DNA of 43,069 bases from Undibacterium pigrum (GTDB lineage: Bacteria; Pseudomonadota; Gammaproteobacteria; Burkholderiales; Burkholderiaceae_D). The translations under genes and the position numbers were made by a program. Under the pieces are notes generated by a model, which worked only from the letters and a program-made list of their open reading frames with translations, was not told where the DNA came from and did not search any database. The stretch is taken from the NCBI RefSeq assembly GCF_003201815.1, contig NZ_QJKB01000023.1, forward strand, positions 1 to 43,069. The letters are read 5' to 3'. Shown one piece after another: positions 41,820 through 43,069 of this stretch. Numbering within the stretch: position 1 is the first letter of the stretch; each line of letters opens with the position of its first letter.

Positions 41820-42413
41820 TTAAACCTTTTCAACCTGGGCAAATTCCAGTTCAACTGGAGTTGCGCGGCCGAAGATGGTGACTGTGACGCGTACTTTGGA
41901 TTTTTCATAATTGACTTCTTCGACATTGCCGTTAAAGTCAGTGAAAGGACCATCCTTGATGCGTACTATCTCGCCTACTTCGTACAAGACTTTTGGTCTT
42001 GGTTTTTCAACGCCATCCTGCATCTGCTGCAAAATCTTGTCGACTTCGTGTTGTGGTATCGGGGAAGGCTTGTTTGATTTGCCACCGATAAAACCGGTTA
42101 CCTTGCTGGTGTTTTTCACCAAATGCCAGGTATCGTCAGTCATTTCCATTTCAACAAATACATAGCTAGGGAACAGACGACGCTCAGTCACTGCTTTCTT
42201 GCCATTTTTTACTTCGATGACTTCTTCAGTCGGAACCAGAATCTGACCGAACTTGTCTTGCATCTCTGCGCGTTCTATGCGCTCTACCAATGCACGATGC
42301 ACGCTCTTTTCCATACCGGAATAAGCATGCACGGCGTACCATCTTTTAGCACTTTTAGGTACAGACACCGCTGGTGCTGTACCTTCTTCGTTTTCCTGAA
42401 TGTTCTCGCTCAT
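41820..42413 (-). CDS. nusG: Transcription termination/antitermination protein NusG
   Basis: Links RNA polymerase to Rho or ribosomal S10. The 197-residue product (MSENIQENEEG) has the NGN domain (about 24-125, starting RWYAVHAYSGMEKSV) and the KOW domain (about 145-195, with VGEIVRIKDGPFTDFNGNVE). ATG 42413 shares one base with the secE stop (TAATG); an ATG four codons earlier, inside secE, is possible but less typical. Confidence 0.96.
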   Translation of the reverse strand: MSENIQENEEGTAPAVSVPKSAKRWYAVHAYSGMEKSVHRALVERIERAEMQDKFGQILVPTEEVIEVKNGKKAVTERRLFPSYVFVEMEMTDDTWHLVKNTSKVTGFIGGKSNKPSPIPQHEVDKILQQMQDGVEKPRPKVLYEVGEIVRIKDGPFTDFNGNVEEVNYEKSKVRVTVTIFGRATPVELEFAQVEKV

Positions 42414-42796
42414 TATTTTTTCCATCCGAGGATTACGTCATACAACAAAAATCCGATTAACTGATCGGTGCCCCACAGGAAAATTGCCATCACCAGGACA
42501 AAGCCGAATACGACGGCAGTGATCTGACCAGCTTCTTTCCGGGTCGGCCATACAACTTTTTTGGTTTCGCGCACAGCTTCTTTAGCAAAGCTGACAAAAT
42601 CGCGACCCATTTCAGACGTTGCAACAAATCCAACTGCAACCAACAAACCAACTACCAAAGCAATGGCACGTATCCACGTTGCCTGTCCAGCGAGAATATA
42701 AAAAGCAGCAACACCGGCAATCGCAGCCACTACCGCCAGAATGACTTTGTACTTGTCATTGGATGTACTAACTGTTTGAACGGGATGATTAGACAT
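42413..42796 (-). CDS. secE: Preprotein translocase subunit SecE
   Basis: Essential clamp subunit of the SecYEG protein channel. The 127-residue product has three membrane helices (about 18-36, 42-60, 93-115) as in the long proteobacterial SecE, and the conserved amphipathic ETKKVVWPTRKE before the last helix. It lies 36 bases after trpT and overlaps nusG by one base. The ribosome site is weak. Confidence 0.95.
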   Translation of the reverse strand: MSNHPVQTVSTSNDKYKVILAVVAAIAGVAAFYILAGQATWIRAIALVVGLLVAVGFVATSEMGRDFVSFAKEAVRETKKVVWPTRKEAGQITAVVFGFVLVMAIFLWGTDQLIGFLLYDVILGWKK

Positions 42797-42832
42797 ACTT
42801 TATTTACTTTCGGTGGCCTGTGGCCTTGATGG

Positions 42833-42908
42833 TGGCAGGGGCGGAGGGAATCGAACCCGCGACCTTCGGTTTTGGAGACCGACGCTCTGCCAATTGAGCT
42901 ACACCCCT
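42833..42908 (-). tRNA. trpT: tRNA-Trp (anticodon CCA)
   Basis: A 76-base tRNA including an encoded CCA end. Acceptor stem AGGGGTG pairs with CGCCCCT (one G-U), the discriminator is G, the anticodon loop reads CTCCAAA with CCA, and the T arm has GGTTCGATTCC. The place between tuf and secE is conserved in proteobacteria, and it is probably part of the tuf–trpT–secE–nusG transcript. Confidence 0.97.
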
Positions 42909-42924
42909 ACATCTTGACACTTGC

Positions 42925-42960
42925 TATATGTCTTGCCTGAATATTCAGGCAAGACATATA
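42925..42960. repeat. Perfect 36-base palindrome between tuf and trpT
   Basis: TATATGTCTTGCCTGAAT (42925-42942) is followed directly by its exact reverse complement (42943-42960). In RNA it makes a long stem with almost no loop. It lies 16 bases after the tuf stop and 16 bases before the tRNA 5' end, so it may act as terminator, RNA-processing guide or 3' end protector of tuf mRNA. Confidence 0.85.
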
Positions 42961-42976
42961 TTTTACTACTTATTTA

Positions 42977-43069
42977 TTACTCGATGATTTTAGCAACAAC
43001 GCCAGCACCGACTGTACGGCCACCTTCACGGATAGCGAAGCGCAAGCCTTCTTCCATCGCGATCGGGTT
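42977..43069 (-). CDS. tuf: Elongation factor Tu, C-terminal end (cut by window edge)
   Basis: Delivers aminoacyl-tRNA to the ribosome. The last 30 residues are visible (NPIAMEEGLRFAIREGGRTV, then GAGVVAKIIE and TAA), the nearly invariant C-terminus of EF-Tu domain 3. Position before trpT-secE marks it as the tufB copy by synteny. The rest lies outside the window. Confidence 0.96.
   Translation of the reverse strand, partial: NPIAMEEGLRFAIREGGRTVGAGVVAKIIE

Noticed and set aside
1..43069. CRISPR array, prophage genes, integrase or replication origin
   Set aside because: No spaced direct repeats, no phage structural or integrase genes, and no DnaA-box cluster seen.

Overview
The window looks like a chromosomal segment of a betaproteobacterium of the order Burkholderiales, most likely an Oxalobacteraceae member (an Undibacterium-, Herbaspirillum- or Janthinobacterium-like organism). 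The basis is the order tuf–tRNA-Trp–secE–nusG–rplKAJL–rpoBC followed by birA–coaX–SPOR, the protein sequences, and a moderate GC content. The family assignment is inference from protein style; no database search was possible.

Layout, left to right. (1) 1-5344 is an accessory island. It starts with the 3' end of an IS5-type insertion sequence, followed by a tightly coupled two-gene cassette: a ~1500-residue SF1 helicase with a C-terminal PD-(D/E)XK (Vsr/DUF559-like) nuclease, and a 198-residue zinc-ribbon plus J-domain protein. This is the best candidate for an undescribed defence system. (2) 5573-11425 (all minus strand) is a beta-lactam response locus: a BlaI/MecI repressor, a BlaR1-like M56 membrane protease whose sensor is a PBP7-like S11 DD-peptidase domain, a TonB-dependent receptor and a class C beta-lactamase. 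The repressor has a striking operator region: three TCTAGA palindromes exactly 14 bp apart, plus a 13-bp inverted repeat over its start codon. (3) 11439-14306 holds a lone LivM-type permease, a GNAT acetyltransferase and an AraC regulator. (4) 14560-24429 is mixed housekeeping: a secreted unknown protein, YcgR-type PilZ protein, FMN reductase, two TlpA-like thioredoxins, an outer-membrane barrel, an Lrp regulator divergent from an Escherichia coli-type lysA, a periplasmic binding protein, a PhyH dioxygenase, aroG and a DUF805 protein. (5) 24495-27446 is an iclR–hutG–hutF operon for the last steps of histidine breakdown, with a palindromic candidate operator upstream. (6) 27577-30188 is birA–coaX–SPOR–small membrane protein. 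(7) 30298-43069 is the transcription/translation core, read right to left: tuf end, trpT, secE, nusG, rplK, rplA, L10 leader, rplJ, rplL, attenuator region, rpoB, a long spacer, rpoC and a strong intrinsic terminator.

How the genes work together. In region 2, the M56/S11 protein would sense beta-lactam by acylation and inactivate the repressor; whether ampC and the TonB receptor belong to the regulon is inferred only from position. In region 5 HutF and HutG convert formiminoglutamate to glutamate and formate. In region 7, translational coupling (TAATG and ATGA overlaps), the L10 leader and hairpins between rplL and rpoB would balance ribosomal protein and RNA polymerase synthesis. Many long open frames lie opposite rpoB, rpoC, the TonB receptor and other genes; these are shadows and are left out.
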